Origin: Amorphophallus konjac
Lineage: Eukaryota; Streptophyta; Magnoliopsida; Alismatales; Araceae
DNA: 64,000 nucleotides
Direction: 5' to 3'
NCBI GenBank assembly: GCA_022559845.1
Contig: CM040118.1
Span: 233,663,224-233,727,223 of the forward strand
The position numbers and the translations under genes were made by a program. Positions within the stretch are counted from its first letter, which is position 1; every line of letters begins with the position of its first letter. The notes beneath the pieces were generated by a model. The model saw only the letters and a program-made list of their open reading frames with translations, was not told the DNA's origin and did no database searches. Of the stretch, positions 34,720 to 45,605 are shown one piece after another.

Positions 34720-34732
34720 AAGTAGGGGAGGG
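34720..34732 (+). other. Polypurine tract of element C
   Basis: AAGTAGGGGAGGG sits directly before TGTAGCAACCCTG of the 3' LTR. It matches the position and pattern of element B's tract. Confidence 0.8.
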
Positions 34733-34786
34733 TGTAGCAACCCTGATTTTTTTAGACTTATTAATAATTAAATAAAATGAGAATTT
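34733..34786 (+). repeat. Remnant of 3' LTR of element C (54 bp)
   Basis: TGTAGCAACCCTGATTTTTT and the following bases align with 24736-24789 (TATTAATAATTAAATAAAATG shared except the ends). Alignment stops near 34786; the next bases belong to copia 3' sequence. More than 3 kb of LTR are missing. Confidence 0.88.
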
Positions 34787-36507
34787 TATTGATGAGTGAG
34801 ATATATTTCTCAGTGAGCTTGTCATTGCTCTGCCTAGATTTTCATTAATTTTTCTACAGAGTTAACATGGCACTTCATGACACAGTTCACTTATCTTCAT
34901 GGAAAATGAACATGGTTTCTCAGTTAACCAATGTCATTGCTCTGACAATTTTTTACCCTTAGGAATTATCAGATTATTCAATTGTTTAAAAACAATACTC
35001 AATCTATTTATCTCAACCAAAGTTGCCATGATTTTAGAGTTTTCAGATTTCAGATGATCATTCAAGACACAACATGTAGAAGCTGGTTAAGGTCTATTAA
35101 AATTGACACAGATATTTTTAAGATTTTTATATCAAAACTCAAAGAGTCCTTTAAACTTAAACCAGCTGATTATTTTGGACATTCATAAACATGTATAATA
35201 GAAGAATCCTTATTTCAAGTTGTTTCTAGATTTATGGTTTTGGTACACAGATTGAAATCTTCCTAAATTTCAGCTTAAGAAATTTTAAGAATCAGCCAGA
35301 GACAGTAAATCAGACGTGAAGGTGACTTTTGAGGTTAAGCAATCATGTGGGTAGACAACAATAAGATTGTCAAGATTGATAATGGTTTTCAAACAAGCAA
35401 CTGGCAAAGAGTGATTTCAAGGGAATTTATTCATACCAATGATGTGAGAGATTTCTAGGGTGACTATCTCAAGGATGAACTAAGACAGCCAGTCGAATCT
35501 TTAGCAGACATCAAGGATGTTGGATTTTCAGAGAGAAACAGATAGAGTCAATTTTCATGGAAATTATGACCATGGCATGCAGGACAATTCAAGAATTTTT
35601 CATATAAAGCTCCCCCTCAGCAAATGCAGGGGCTATCAATCAAGAGTTTTCAGAAATGAAGCAATTTTGAACTCAAACATTTTCAGAGATGCCAGAACAT
35701 GGAATGAGAGTAAAAATAGAAATGATCAGGCATTTCAAATTGATTTGAAAAGGCTGGGAGTGAAGATCACAAATAGACAGACAGAGACAACAAATGAGGC
35801 TTTTTGATTCTTCACAAGTAAGTCAACTTGGGCTTGACAAGAAGTCGACTTGGGAGACTATCATAGTGCAGCAAGTGAACAATTAACTATATGCATTAAC
35901 TCCCCTTAAATGTGTGCATGCATTTTAAACAATTCTTTTTGGACTTTTTGACACAATTGATATGCAGATGAATGCAAATAGGTGCACATAAGTAGACTAG
36001 AAAGTGCAGGGACTCCCCCTATCTGAATGCACTTGAGACATCATTTTAAAAATAAGATCATGAAGGGGATTATTGAACTAATCTCATGAACATCTAGACT
36101 GCTCTATATGCAAATATGTCCCATGGTACTAGGCAGAGAACTTAGGTCATAGGACCACCTCTCGCATAGTGTGGGTTTTCAGACAGAAATGATCTGCCCT
36201 ACTCCCACATTACCATTTGATATACTATTGGACATGCATGAAAGTGTACAACAAATATAGTGCAGTCCTATATGCAATGTAAAATGTTTAAATTATGCAA
36301 GACAATACAAATTTCATATGCAAATATAAATATGTATGCATTCGGTTGACCAAACACACTTGATCGGTCGACCATTTTTCCCAGTTTTCATAATAACCAT
36401 GATAATGCACATTGCATATGCATATGTGAAAATTTATGCAACTGATTTTCAATGATTACATATGTGTTGTACCCAAACAATTTCCCAGCAAAACATCAAG
36501 AAATAAG
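34787..36507 (-). mobile_element. SIRE-like copia 3' non-coding remnant
   Basis: Aligns at low identity with the 3' region of element E (about 49765-50650). Shared blocks are TCATTGCTCTGCCTA, TTTCTCAGT.....CATTGCTCTG, and ATGGTAC.AGG with ..TGTGGGTTT.CAGACA (36125-36190 versus 50500-50555). No open frame is supported; the 96-codon frame at 35517-35807 has no similarity I can name. Scattered GTCGACTTGG and GGTCGACC motifs (35835-36370). Confidence 0.65.
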
Positions 36508-37557
36508 GGTTCGGGAATTTCCCCGAACACCTTTAAAGCGTAGGATACCCAGCCCCTCCTATGGCTCCCCGGGCCGAGCCAAGGGTCCCAACAAGCTGGC
36601 CATGACCCACGGAAACATCAAAAATTGATTGGGGCCACCCCTGATCACTTAGTTTGTGGGTTTTCCTACATTCTACACAGCCACCCGGGCCAACCCGAGG
36701 GCACCCTGACGATAGGCCATGACACGTGGCACCCAGCAACGAGGTCGGGATCTACCTTCAAGACACCTCCATCTAGCCCTCTAAAGTCAAAGGAAGACCT
36801 ATCTTGGTCAACCACAGGCTTTAGAATCCCATAGCACCCGTATGAGGCCCATACACAAGTGTCGAGAATTTTCCCGAACACCTTGCGGGCATACATATCC
36901 CAGCCGTTCTACAACAAGCCGAGGGCCAACCCATGGCTCCAACACTCCAGCCATGTGCTATGACAGCCTTCCAGCAAGTCGGGGCCACCCCCGACCCTCA
37001 GACACGTGGCGACAAGCCGTGTATTTTCAACTCCCGTGCCGACCCGGGGCTGCCCGCCAACCCGCCGTACAACGCGTCATACACCATGAAGACCGGGCCC
37101 ACACATCCGGAAGGCTCTCTCTCAGCTCCCATGAGCCCCTGCCCTCAGTCCAAGGCCAAATCCAAGGCACGCCAATCACTCACCCAAGCCAATCGATAAC
37201 CTGGGGTGTGTTGGGAATTTCCTCGAACACCTTACGAGCGGCACCAACAACACTACGACAACAAGCTCCCACAGGCCAATCCCAGCACCCCGGAGCACTC
37301 CATCCTTCAAAGGACAGCCCCAGATGACAATAGAAGACCCCCAAGGCCACCCCTCGGGGCCACGGCTCGCCCGGGGAGGTGCTCACCCCGGGCGCGGCCG
37401 CGCCCCGGAGATGGCGAACCCCCTTGGGGGATGCGCCCTACTCCCAGCCCAATGGCCCCATGGTCGTTCTCTAGTCCCAGTATCTCCTAGTGTCATACAA
37501 GATTGACCGGCATACCCGTGCACGGAAGGATTCGACAACGGAGCCTCGGGATCGCAC
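36508..37557 (+). repeat. 350-bp tandem triplication in LTR of element D
   Basis: Diverged units begin with a short inverted repeat of the type TTCGGGAATTTCCCCGAA at about 36511, 36861 and 37211. The spacing is 350 bp both times. Shared internal blocks are CCATG.....ACACGTGGC and GGGGCCACCCC.GA. Third-unit boundaries are vague. Confidence 0.75.
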
Positions 37558-37750
37558 AAAGTCCCACGTCAACATTCTTGTTCCACACGTGCAGGCAACC
37601 GGTCAACCAATCCAACACCTATATCCTTTGGTCTTCTTGCGATCACACTGAGTCAAAGTGGGGCCAGAATAAGCAAAAAAAAGACATTTTATAGGGTGGG
37701 GATCGCCCCCCTCTCTCCCATGGCTTTGCTCCGCATAAACCCTCCATGGG

Positions 37751-38133
37751 GGGGTTTAGGCAGACCAAACCTGACCCTCAGGTTGGTCCGCCTAAACCCC
37801 TGCTGCAATCAAAAAATAAAGTTTTTTTTACATAAAAACCCATCCCCCCAGAGCCTGGTCCGCGCTAACACCTAAGGGTTTAGGCAGACCAAACTTGCCC
37901 CCAGGTTTGGTCTGCCTAAACCCCATCCAGAACCCAAAAAAAAATATTTTTCAAAAATCAAAAAGGCTTTGCTCTGCGTAAACCCCCCTGGGGAGGGGTT
38001 TAGGCGGACCAAACCCAGCCCCTGGGTTGGTCTGCCTAAACCCTCCCTCCCCCACTCTGCAAAAAAAGGGGTGTTATTTGCAAGGGTTTACGCAGACCAA
38101 GTTCGACCCTCAACTTGGTCCCCCTAAACCCCC
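37751..38133. repeat. Four stem-loops upstream of TATA in LTR of element D
   Basis: Four inverted repeats of about 50 bp at 37751-37800, 37875-37924, 37994-38043 and 38083-38133. One arm is of the type GGTTTAGGCAGACCAAAC, the other its complement (GTTTGGTCTGCCTAAACC), with 5-10 bp loops. They are spaced about 90-125 bp. Extra half copies (CTTTGCTCCGCATAAACCC) lie between. The last ends 19 bp before the TATA box. Confidence 0.88.
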
Positions 38134-38151
38134 TGACTCTTTGTATTCCTC

Positions 38152-38158
38152 TATAAAA
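38152..38158 (+). promoter_or_regulatory. LTR TATA box, element D
   Basis: TATAAAA in CCTCTATAAAAGCCCC, about 1.35 kb before the LTR end. It is the best core-promoter match in this LTR. Confidence 0.65.
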
Positions 38159-39509
38159 GCCCCGTTGGAAGCTCAAGGGGCATGCATGCAACAACATATG
38201 AACTGATTGTCGCACATCCAGACTTTCGCAAGCACCCGACAAGCAAGCACTGACGCAAGGAGCTAAGTTTGCTTGCGTGGTTGGCTTGTTGATCGGCTCA
38301 CACACGCCGAGGGTATGTCGCTCTCACTTCCCTCATACGGCATTTAGCCATCGCACACAAGCCTTTCTTTATCACACATAAGGCGTTATGACAACGAAAA
38401 ACTTGCCCGCATTCTAGGTCTGCCCGCGTATGACAACCCACAGTGGCTACGCATACGCCATGATGCCGCACCTACTTCTGTCTCAGAACCACGTGCCTAC
38501 TGCTCGCCCCGAGCTAGCCGCCGACCTCTCTGACCGATGACTCAAGCGAACCAGACTCTGACCCAGAAGTAACATCCCCGGGACCGGCCTCGACTTCCCA
38601 GCATGGAGATACTCGCCTCTCAAGACCCGTACCCAACTGCTCATCTCGAGCAGCGTCCGACCCTCCTCCAGGAATCAGCCAGTATCTTCCCTCGGCCATC
38701 CAGTATCATCCAGCATGTCCCTCGCCTTGTGGAGAGTCTCTGTAAAAACACGCGGATGCCCGCCTTATTATGCACTGACCCGAGGACTGACCAACATGTC
38801 GGAATTCTCCCGCGGCTTGCACCAGTTGTATCTTGGCCTCTTCGGCCCATTTGTAAAGCCCACGTGGCTCTTATACAACATGAAACTAGTTGAATACATG
38901 TACCTATACCCGGGTCTCATCTTCTTCCCGCACCACCCAGCATGGGTCCAACGTCTCTCACTCCAGTAAACCAAACCACCCAGTCAAATACACCCTTATA
39001 GCTGCAGGATACCCCCCGCCCCCTATCCACAGCTTCAGATATATACAAACTTCTCTTCAACATGGAACAAAGGTGTTCGGATTCAATCTGATATAAATAA
39101 ACACCGACTGCTTGCGATTGATGGAGAAAGTCTCCAGTACACGATTCCCCACAATCATCTGCGCACTCGCACCCATGGAACCTTCTGTCTCTACATGTCA
39201 CCTGACTTCTCGAGCCCACGTGCTGCATCCTGGCGACGCTTCCCCAGTTAACCTTTTGTTCCACGGGTGATTGTCTAGAAATTGACTAGCACGCCCGCAC
39301 CTCGGTCTGATTACTTTAACCCCAGAGACCTCTCATGCCCTTCGACCCCCTCTCGACCTTCTGTAAAAGGAGAGTGCCCAGTACCGTCGTGAGAGGCATA
39401 CGACCATGAAGGAGGATAACCGAGATACATCAAACTCCCGTATTTTCCTTTCCAGCTTTATTCTGTCCCTCATCCTGGTCACCGATCCCCGACGCACGCA
39501 CAACAAGGA

Positions 39510-39526
39510 TGGCACGCCCGGTGGGA
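39510..39526 (+). other. Primer-binding site of element D
   Basis: TGGCACGCCCGGTGGGA, four bases after the LTR end (39505). Starts TGG as expected for a tRNA 3' end complement. tRNA not assigned. Confidence 0.8.
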
Positions 39527-39732
39527 TGTCTCCCGCCTTTCTTCTTTCTGCTGAAGAGAAGCCTGTGCCAGCCCTGAAGCCATGGTGCCCTTTTCCCTAT
39601 TCTTGTAGGGGAGATAGAGGGGGACACACGCACGTGCTTCCCGGTAGCCTCCAATTCACTTTCTGACAGTGGGACTGCGCCCGATGACCGTCTCCGACCG
39701 TCGCCTCTCCAGCAGCCAGCATTCCAGCAACT

Positions 39733-41541
39733 ATGGCAGCCGTGACCTATGGCCCCATTGCCATCACCACCCATGCATAGGTGGGTTACTTGGCGACGCC
39801 GATTACTTTCGGTGATTTCGCCCCCGTCATCGGATCGCCCTACTTCCTGGGCATGATCCCTGTGGCTGTTCCGTAGCTGATCCTAGTTCCCCTGCCTATT
39901 CATGCGGTCAATGCACCGTGCTCTTCTCTAGCTTCGGTGGCCCGCTCGAGCGTCAGACTCGGGACCGCCACCACTGGCCCCCGCAGGGGTCCCACATCAT
40001 CTCCTGCCCGGGCAAGCGTCACCCCCCAGGTCCAGCACCGGCCGACCACTAACGCGGGCCTTGCACCACGGGTCTCGGCCACCACTCCAACATTTTGTTC
40101 TAGTCTCCAACCCCGAGTTCCAGCAAAGTCGGCACCTGATGTCGTCTCCTCGCCCCGAGTCCCCGGCTTTCCAGTATCTCACTCGGGTTCTCAGCCCCAA
40201 GTCCCGTTCGAGCCAGCCTTCCACACGGGTCTTCCACCCTGAGGCCATGGCTTCTCCGCTGTTCACTCGGGTCCCCAGTCCCGAGTCCCAGCCAAGCTGA
40301 CACCCCATACGGGCTTTCAGCCCCAGGTTCGCGGCTCCTCAGTAACTCACTTGGGCTCTCAACTCCGAGTCCTAGCTGAGCCTGCTCCTAGCACGGGTTC
40401 CAAACCTCGGGGGCAAGGCTCCCCAGCACTTTGCTCAGGTTTTTCGACCCGAACCCCAAAAGAGCCATCAATCAATACAGGTTCCCAACCCTGAGTTCGA
40501 GGCTCCCCAGCATCCAGCCCGGGTACACAGCCCCTGGTCTTACTAAGGTCGATTCCCGGCGTGAATTATCTACATCGAGCCCCTGGCCTCCCAGCTCTAC
40601 CACGGGGTCTTTCCCCCTACCATCTAGGAACGCCAATTCCTAGCATAGGTCTCCCTTTTTGGGATACGACAATCTCAATGCTGACCATGGGCCCTCTATC
40701 TCACCCTCCAGCTACGTCAACACTCGATGTAGGTTTACAACATCGAGTTGCTGGCATTCCAGTATCGTATGCAACATTGGTTCTTGGTGCAAGAGCGCCA
40801 TTTCGAGCATTGACGACACTTCAGTCGGCTCGGGCAAGAGCTTACACCTGAGTCACTCTACCATTAGCTCCCGACACGGGCCACGTGCCCCGGAGGCCTA
40901 TCCCAGTGCTTTCGACTGATGGCCTCGCGCTGCCAGCAACGGCAGATCAGATCTTCTCGGTCTACCACCTCGGAGTAGGATCTTCCTCTACTCCATAGAA
41001 GAAGCATCGTCATAGCCGTAAAGGCAGATGACTCGCCGCTGCAACCAGCAATTCTGGCAAGACCATCCTTGTTGGCAAGCTGCGGATTCGTCTAAATGGA
41101 GGCGAACCAATCATACCCCGGGAGCAGACCATCCTTACAGACCCCACCACCAACCGCTTCAGCCTCCTGTGGCTGACACGAGAGGATAAAGAGGAGCTCA
41201 GAGAAGCAGGCGCCTCGGCAACAGTTCATGGGCACCCGCACTAGCCCGATACCCATGCTCCCAAGTTTTGTCAAAGGAACAACGACAAGGGAGATCAACA
41301 ACTTAGCCTGAGAAGAATCTGGGTTACCCTGGAAGAGGCTCAAGCTGATCCGAGGGCACGTACCAAGAACCCCTTCCGAGCGCTCAGGCGTGCCATCGGA
41401 CGGGACGTAGCCGCGTCTACATCGGCATAGTCCGACGACACCCAGCCACTCAGCATCCCACGCTTAAATAAGCGGAAACAAAGAAGGGCTCGTTCCGGGC
41501 CCCGCCAGCACTCAGTCTCAAGTTCTCCTCGGGTCGACACC
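39733..41541 (+). pseudogene. Gag-upstream coding region of element D (ORF1 or Gag N-terminal extension) with 28-residue repeats
   Basis: From ATG 39733 (MAAVTYGPIAITT) one frame runs without a detected frameshift through the gag start, broken only by about a dozen stop codons (for example near 39778, 40240 and 40849). 40012-40700 encodes tandem 28-residue units such as HSGPQSRVPAKLTPHTGFQP, rich in Ser, Pro and Gly. Then comes a more complex part: GKTILVGKLRIRLNGGEPI, FSLLWLTREDKEELREAGA (about 41150-41215), and NPFRALRRAIGRDVA. Ogre elements carry an ORF before gag. Here no boundary is visible, so it could be a separate ORF or an extended Gag. Function unknown. Confidence 0.65.
40012..40700 (+). 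repeat. 84-bp (28-codon) tandem repeat, element D 5' region
   Basis: A marker of the type CACTCGGGT recurs at 40180, 40264, 40348, 40432, 40516 and 40600, exactly 84 bp apart. Weaker units lie to either side. Because 84 is a multiple of three, all units are read in the same frame as gag. Confidence 0.88.
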
Positions 41542-44500
41542 ATGATGGAGGCTCCACCACAACGAACCTCGGTCTTTGACAGGCTGGGGACACCAGTCTG
41601 CTCTGAGAAGCATTCCTGAAAAAAATGGACGGTTCGGCTCATCAACGACGTGGTTCGGGTGTTCGCGTGTTATACCACTGTAGACTAGCCCGACACTCAG
41701 TCCGATGACCTAAACCAGCCTCTTATCCAGCTCAGGAGGCCCCGCCATCAAACTCAACCTCCGGCGTCGTCGGGCCACATCGACACTTCCGCCGGACCTC
41801 ACGCATCGGAACGTGCAGAAGAAGTTCCAGCCGAGGACCATGGCGCGCCTATCGACGTTGACCCAGCCAACAATGATCCTCCAACAAATGAAGTTCAAGA
41901 GGTGACCCTCGATACTCTCTTGAAGGAGACCCAACATTTGAAGGCCCTCCTGCAAGACCTCCTTCAGGAACGGGACCTTCACCCTCAGTAACCTGCTAGG
42001 CCTCCGACCAAAGCACCGGCATAGCCAGTTGGGCACAATGGTGTCAACACTTCAGCGGTGGCTGTACGAACCCGACAGTAGCCGGGTTCGGCACGCCTCC
42101 AGTCAATGCTCATCTGCGAGCATCCAATACACCAGTACCTAAAAATCTCATGGCGCAACGCCAGATGATCGAGCGGACTATCGAGAGAAAGCTCGCATAG
42201 AATAGGGGAAGGGGTCGCCACTATAGACCTCTATAGTGTACCCTACCTGCTCCATCATCATTTTAAAAAGCTCCCTCCGTAGTACGCCAAGCCCCGGAAG
42301 CTACAGGAGTTCGACGGGCAAGGGTCTCCACATGAGCATTTGGCCTACTACATTACGGCCATGGGCGAGCTAGCATTATACGAGTCGTATCTCCTCCGCT
42401 ACTTCGCCACCTCACTCACGGGAACGGCCATTCAGTGGTATTCTCACCTAAAGCCCAACTCAGTGATCGACTGGGCAGATCTCCAGAAGAAATTCCTCGA
42501 CCGTTTTCAGACGGCCGAGCGTAAGATCTCCCTGGCCGAGCTTTGCTCTCTCCGGCAGAAGAAGGGCGAGAGCGCCCTCGACTTCATGAAGAAATGGCGA
42601 GACCTCAGCATGAGGTGTATCAACGCGCCAGTCCAAGAGGACGCCATCACCATATTGATACGGGATGACAATGAGACTCGGCACCAATTAGATGCGAACC
42701 TTGTACTCTATGAGATGACACGACTAAAAAGATGACGCGACTAGCAGTGACACTAACGACTCGACACCTAACCGGGTTCCTGAAGAGGCGAACGTGCCGC
42801 AAATAGAAGTACTCACTCACGATCGTCCCCAGCAAGGGAAACGTGATGATCTGCACGGTTGAGAAACCGGCTTTGAGTCTCGAGTGGTCAGCTCACTCTC
42901 GTGCTTGGACTGGGTCACGGGACGGGTCTCGCACCCACTCTCACAGCGGTGATTAAAAATGAACTAGCTAGAAAAACAACCTAATCACATGCAGCGGCAT
43001 ATAGAACTCATACTAAACAAGCAAATAAGACAAGGGGGAGGCGAATGTACCTCCACGCTCGGGGCGTGGGGAAGACATCCCAGCCAAGACCCGTGACTCC
43101 CGGTATAGCGGTAAAAGTTTAATTACAGCAGTTATTTTTATTGCCCACTCTAAGCAAGGAGGTAAAGGGCTACACAATGACTCCGGGAGCACCGATCTTG
43201 GGTTGGCGGGTAGCAAGGTGGCGGTTCTGGGCGGCGGCGAGCAGCGGCTCCTGTTCTATGAATTGCTGGCCGGTAGGATAGCGAACAAGGACGTCCAAAG
43301 GGACGTCAACCTCCGGAGAGCTTCTGAAGGTGGCGGTTCACTGGGATGATGGGAGAGGGTCCCTGGTCGACCCCTGGGAGTGGCGGTCGGTGTAAGTACT
43401 TCGGCGTATTTTCCTGGGATTTATGCATCAACCACTTTTTACTTGCCTGGCTCGGAGCAGGATTGCGTGCCTCCACGAAAATAGTCGCCACACCCAGATC
43501 CGATGTCAGATCGGGACAAAATTAGTGTCGTTGCGAAGAGCACCCAGAGATCTTCAACATACTAGAATTTCAGATCCATCCAACGGGTGGATAGGAAATG
43601 AAAACTCCTGCAACATACTAACTATTGCTGGCTTAGAATATAGATCTGACAGGGTAGATCAGGTTCTGCCTGATCTTGGGCTTTGACCGAACTGAAAATG
43701 AAGGATTTAAGACTTGGGGATTTTTGTGGAGAGAGAGGGAAGAGGGGTGATCACGCACATTATTTTTTTGTATTTTTCCGACAAGGTGTTAGGGGTGGGA
43801 AAAATCGATGACTAGGTGACTATCTCATAGATCTGCACACAGGCAGACTATGAGAAAGGGAAACAAATGACTGGGAAGGGACTAAAACATGTTCGGATCT
43901 GTGTGAAATTTAAACTGGGTGTAGGGGAGACCTAGGGGAACCAACCCTCAAAAAATCAGCTCCATCTGACGGTCTGATTTGGAGTTATGGCTTCTTCTTC
44001 AACCTTCAGATCTGCAGGTCGCAGCTCAGGACAGTAGCTCGGAGAAGTGGCTGTGGTGGCTTGATCGCGGCACGAACAGAGGCGGCGGCGGCGGTGATCG
44101 AACCTGGTACCCATAGAAAGATATAAAGTTGGGAATCACTCCCAAGAAAGGGCCTCACACCCTGGATCTTGCTGCTGCAAGGAGGAAGAAGGAAGAACTA
44201 GGAAGAATAAGAGAGAGAGGGGTGGTGCACCCTTGGCCAATTCACATAATTTTCTTCATTAATATTTGCACAAATGACACAAGAGATAATATATACTAAA
44301 CCCTAGACCTAGGACAAATGACCTAAGATGCCCTTGGTCAAGGGGGCATAATGGGGATGGGAGAATATAAAAAGACTAAACAAATTCCCACATGGGGACA
44401 AACAAGGGGGCGCCCCCTCCCTTGGTCAACATTGGCAACCATGGTCAAGATTCCATCCTTGACCATGGGCCATCGTATTGGGCCCTCTATGAATGGAGGC

Positions 44501-45447
44501 CCACAAGAGAGGGAAGGCCCAATTGGGATCCTAAAGGTCTTGAGGCCCATTTTGGAAATTAGACCCCTTAGATGAAGTTTAGCCCATATTACACTCTTGA
44601 CCCATATTAAAGCTGAAAATACAAATACACACCAATACACTGAAAATAAATACAGAGAAATATCAAAACTCAGGTAGAGACTCCATAGTGTCACCCAGCC
44701 ACAAGGATGTCGGCGTCGCTCGAGTCGTGCTGCGTATCTAGTACCGGCGGCTAGCTCTGGTGTCCTCACCACATATGCCGCAGGGGATTGGCGGCTGAGG
44801 TCAGCGAAAAACTCCTCGGCACCAATATCAAATGCTTTGACCAGCTCAACTCAGCCGTCGCCGAAATAGAGATGTTCTTCACTGATAACCCAAGCTACAC
44901 TTCAGCTAAGGGTAAGCAGACACGAGAACGCCAGCCCGGTAAAGAGGTGAACATCATTGAGTTCACCGCCACCGCCAAAGCCAGTAAGGGGGCCGAGCCA
45001 AGCGGCTCTGACAAAAATCCAGCAGACAAGCCGGCTGCTCCTTCCTTTTTAGAGAGTATGAAGACACCCTTCTCCTATAAAATGGAAAACACGAAGATTG
45101 CATGGCCCAGAAGATTATCGAGCTGCCAGAAGCTCGCAAGCCAGACGAGGCCCAGAAAACTGATGACCCTAGCTATTGCCCTTATCATCGCATGCTAGGC
45201 CATCCACTTGAAGATTGCTACGTATTCAAGACTCAGGCACATGAGTTGATCCAAGACGACCTCATTAAAATGAAGAGTGGTCTCGTCGAGACCTCGTAGC
45301 CACACGCGTGGTCCAGGCTAGCCAAGGCGGCGCCTGTGATTCACTACATAGCTAACGTGATTCACATGATGGCAACATTCTCTCTCTCTAACAACAAAAC
45401 AAAGGAGCCCAGTACCATCCAAGGCGAGCGCTCACTGTGGTATCCAG
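41542..45447 (+). pseudogene. gag: gag of element D, split by a solo LTR
   Basis: MMEAPPQRTSVFDRLG at 41542 resembles the start of Tat gags. Then EVTLDTLLKETQHLKALLQD (coiled coil, about 41905-41965). The capsid core: EFDGQGSPHEHLAYY (about 42310), GTAIQWYSHLKPNSVIDW and FLDRFQTAERKISLAEL, to 42655. The solo LTR follows, and the same frame resumes at 44777 (RGLAAEVSEKLLGTNIKCF). After a frameshift near 45095 comes YCPYHRMLGHPLEDC (about 45170-45215), a CX2HX4HX4C knuckle like that of element A. It is cut at 45447 by element E and continues at 58363. Confidence 0.87.
42656..44771 (-). mobile_element. Solo LTR in gag of element D, target duplication CATAT
   Basis: 2116 bp, starting TGATACGGGATG and ending GTCCTCACCA, flanked by CATAT at 42651-42655 and 44772-44776. 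Removing the LTR plus one duplication (2121 bp, divisible by three) restores the gag frame. A TATA-like GTATATATTATC on the minus strand (44285-44296) suggests minus orientation. It contains no coding domain. Family not assigned. Confidence 0.9.
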
Positions 45448-45605
45448 TGTTGAGTCGGATGACTAGCAGATCTAGAGGGGGGGTGAATAGATCTACCCCA
45501 AATTCTTTTGAAATTTAAGCACTTAAGATGCGGAATTAAAATGCTAAGGCAGACACCACTAATTCAATCACACAAGTTGAAACAAGTAAGAGATCAACCT
45601 AGATG
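45448..45605 (-). repeat. LTR segment A of element E (outer 150-160 bp)
   Basis: Begins TGTTGAGTCGGATGACTAGC, like LTRs B and C. It differs from C at about 3 of 150 positions but from B at about 10. Homology ends near CAACCTAGATG, where chromovirus sequence starts. Confidence 0.88.

Larger units (their letters stand above)
24736..34786 (+). mobile_element. Element C: Tekay-type chromovirus, 3' LTR nearly deleted
   Basis: Plus strand: 5' LTR 24736-30045 (with a solo LTR inside), tRNA-iMet primer site, gag, PR, RT/RNase H, IN with chromodomain, purine tract, and 54 bp of 3' LTR. Closely related in domain sequence and LTR ends to element B, but in the opposite orientation. It sits inside an old copia LTR. 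Confidence 0.92.
36508..39505 (+). repeat. 5' LTR of element D
   Basis: About 3.0 kb. The right end is firm (CACAACA at 39505, then primer site). The left end is inferred from GGTTCGGGAATTTCCCCGAAC, where TGTTCGGG is expected, so the TG may have mutated. It contains a 350-bp triplication, four stem-loops and a TATA box (38152-38158). No second LTR in the window, but 23731-24304 is a diverged copy of its end. Confidence 0.75.

Noticed and set aside
41092..42221. Minus-strand frames between the repeats and gag of element D
   Set aside because: The plus strand in frame with gag carries coherent segments (LWLTREDKEELREAGA, RTSVFDRLG); the minus frames are shadows.
43000..44770. Small open frames in the solo LTR within gag of element D
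   Set aside because: All under 150 codons, no motifs, and they lie within a TG...CA unit bounded by CATAT.
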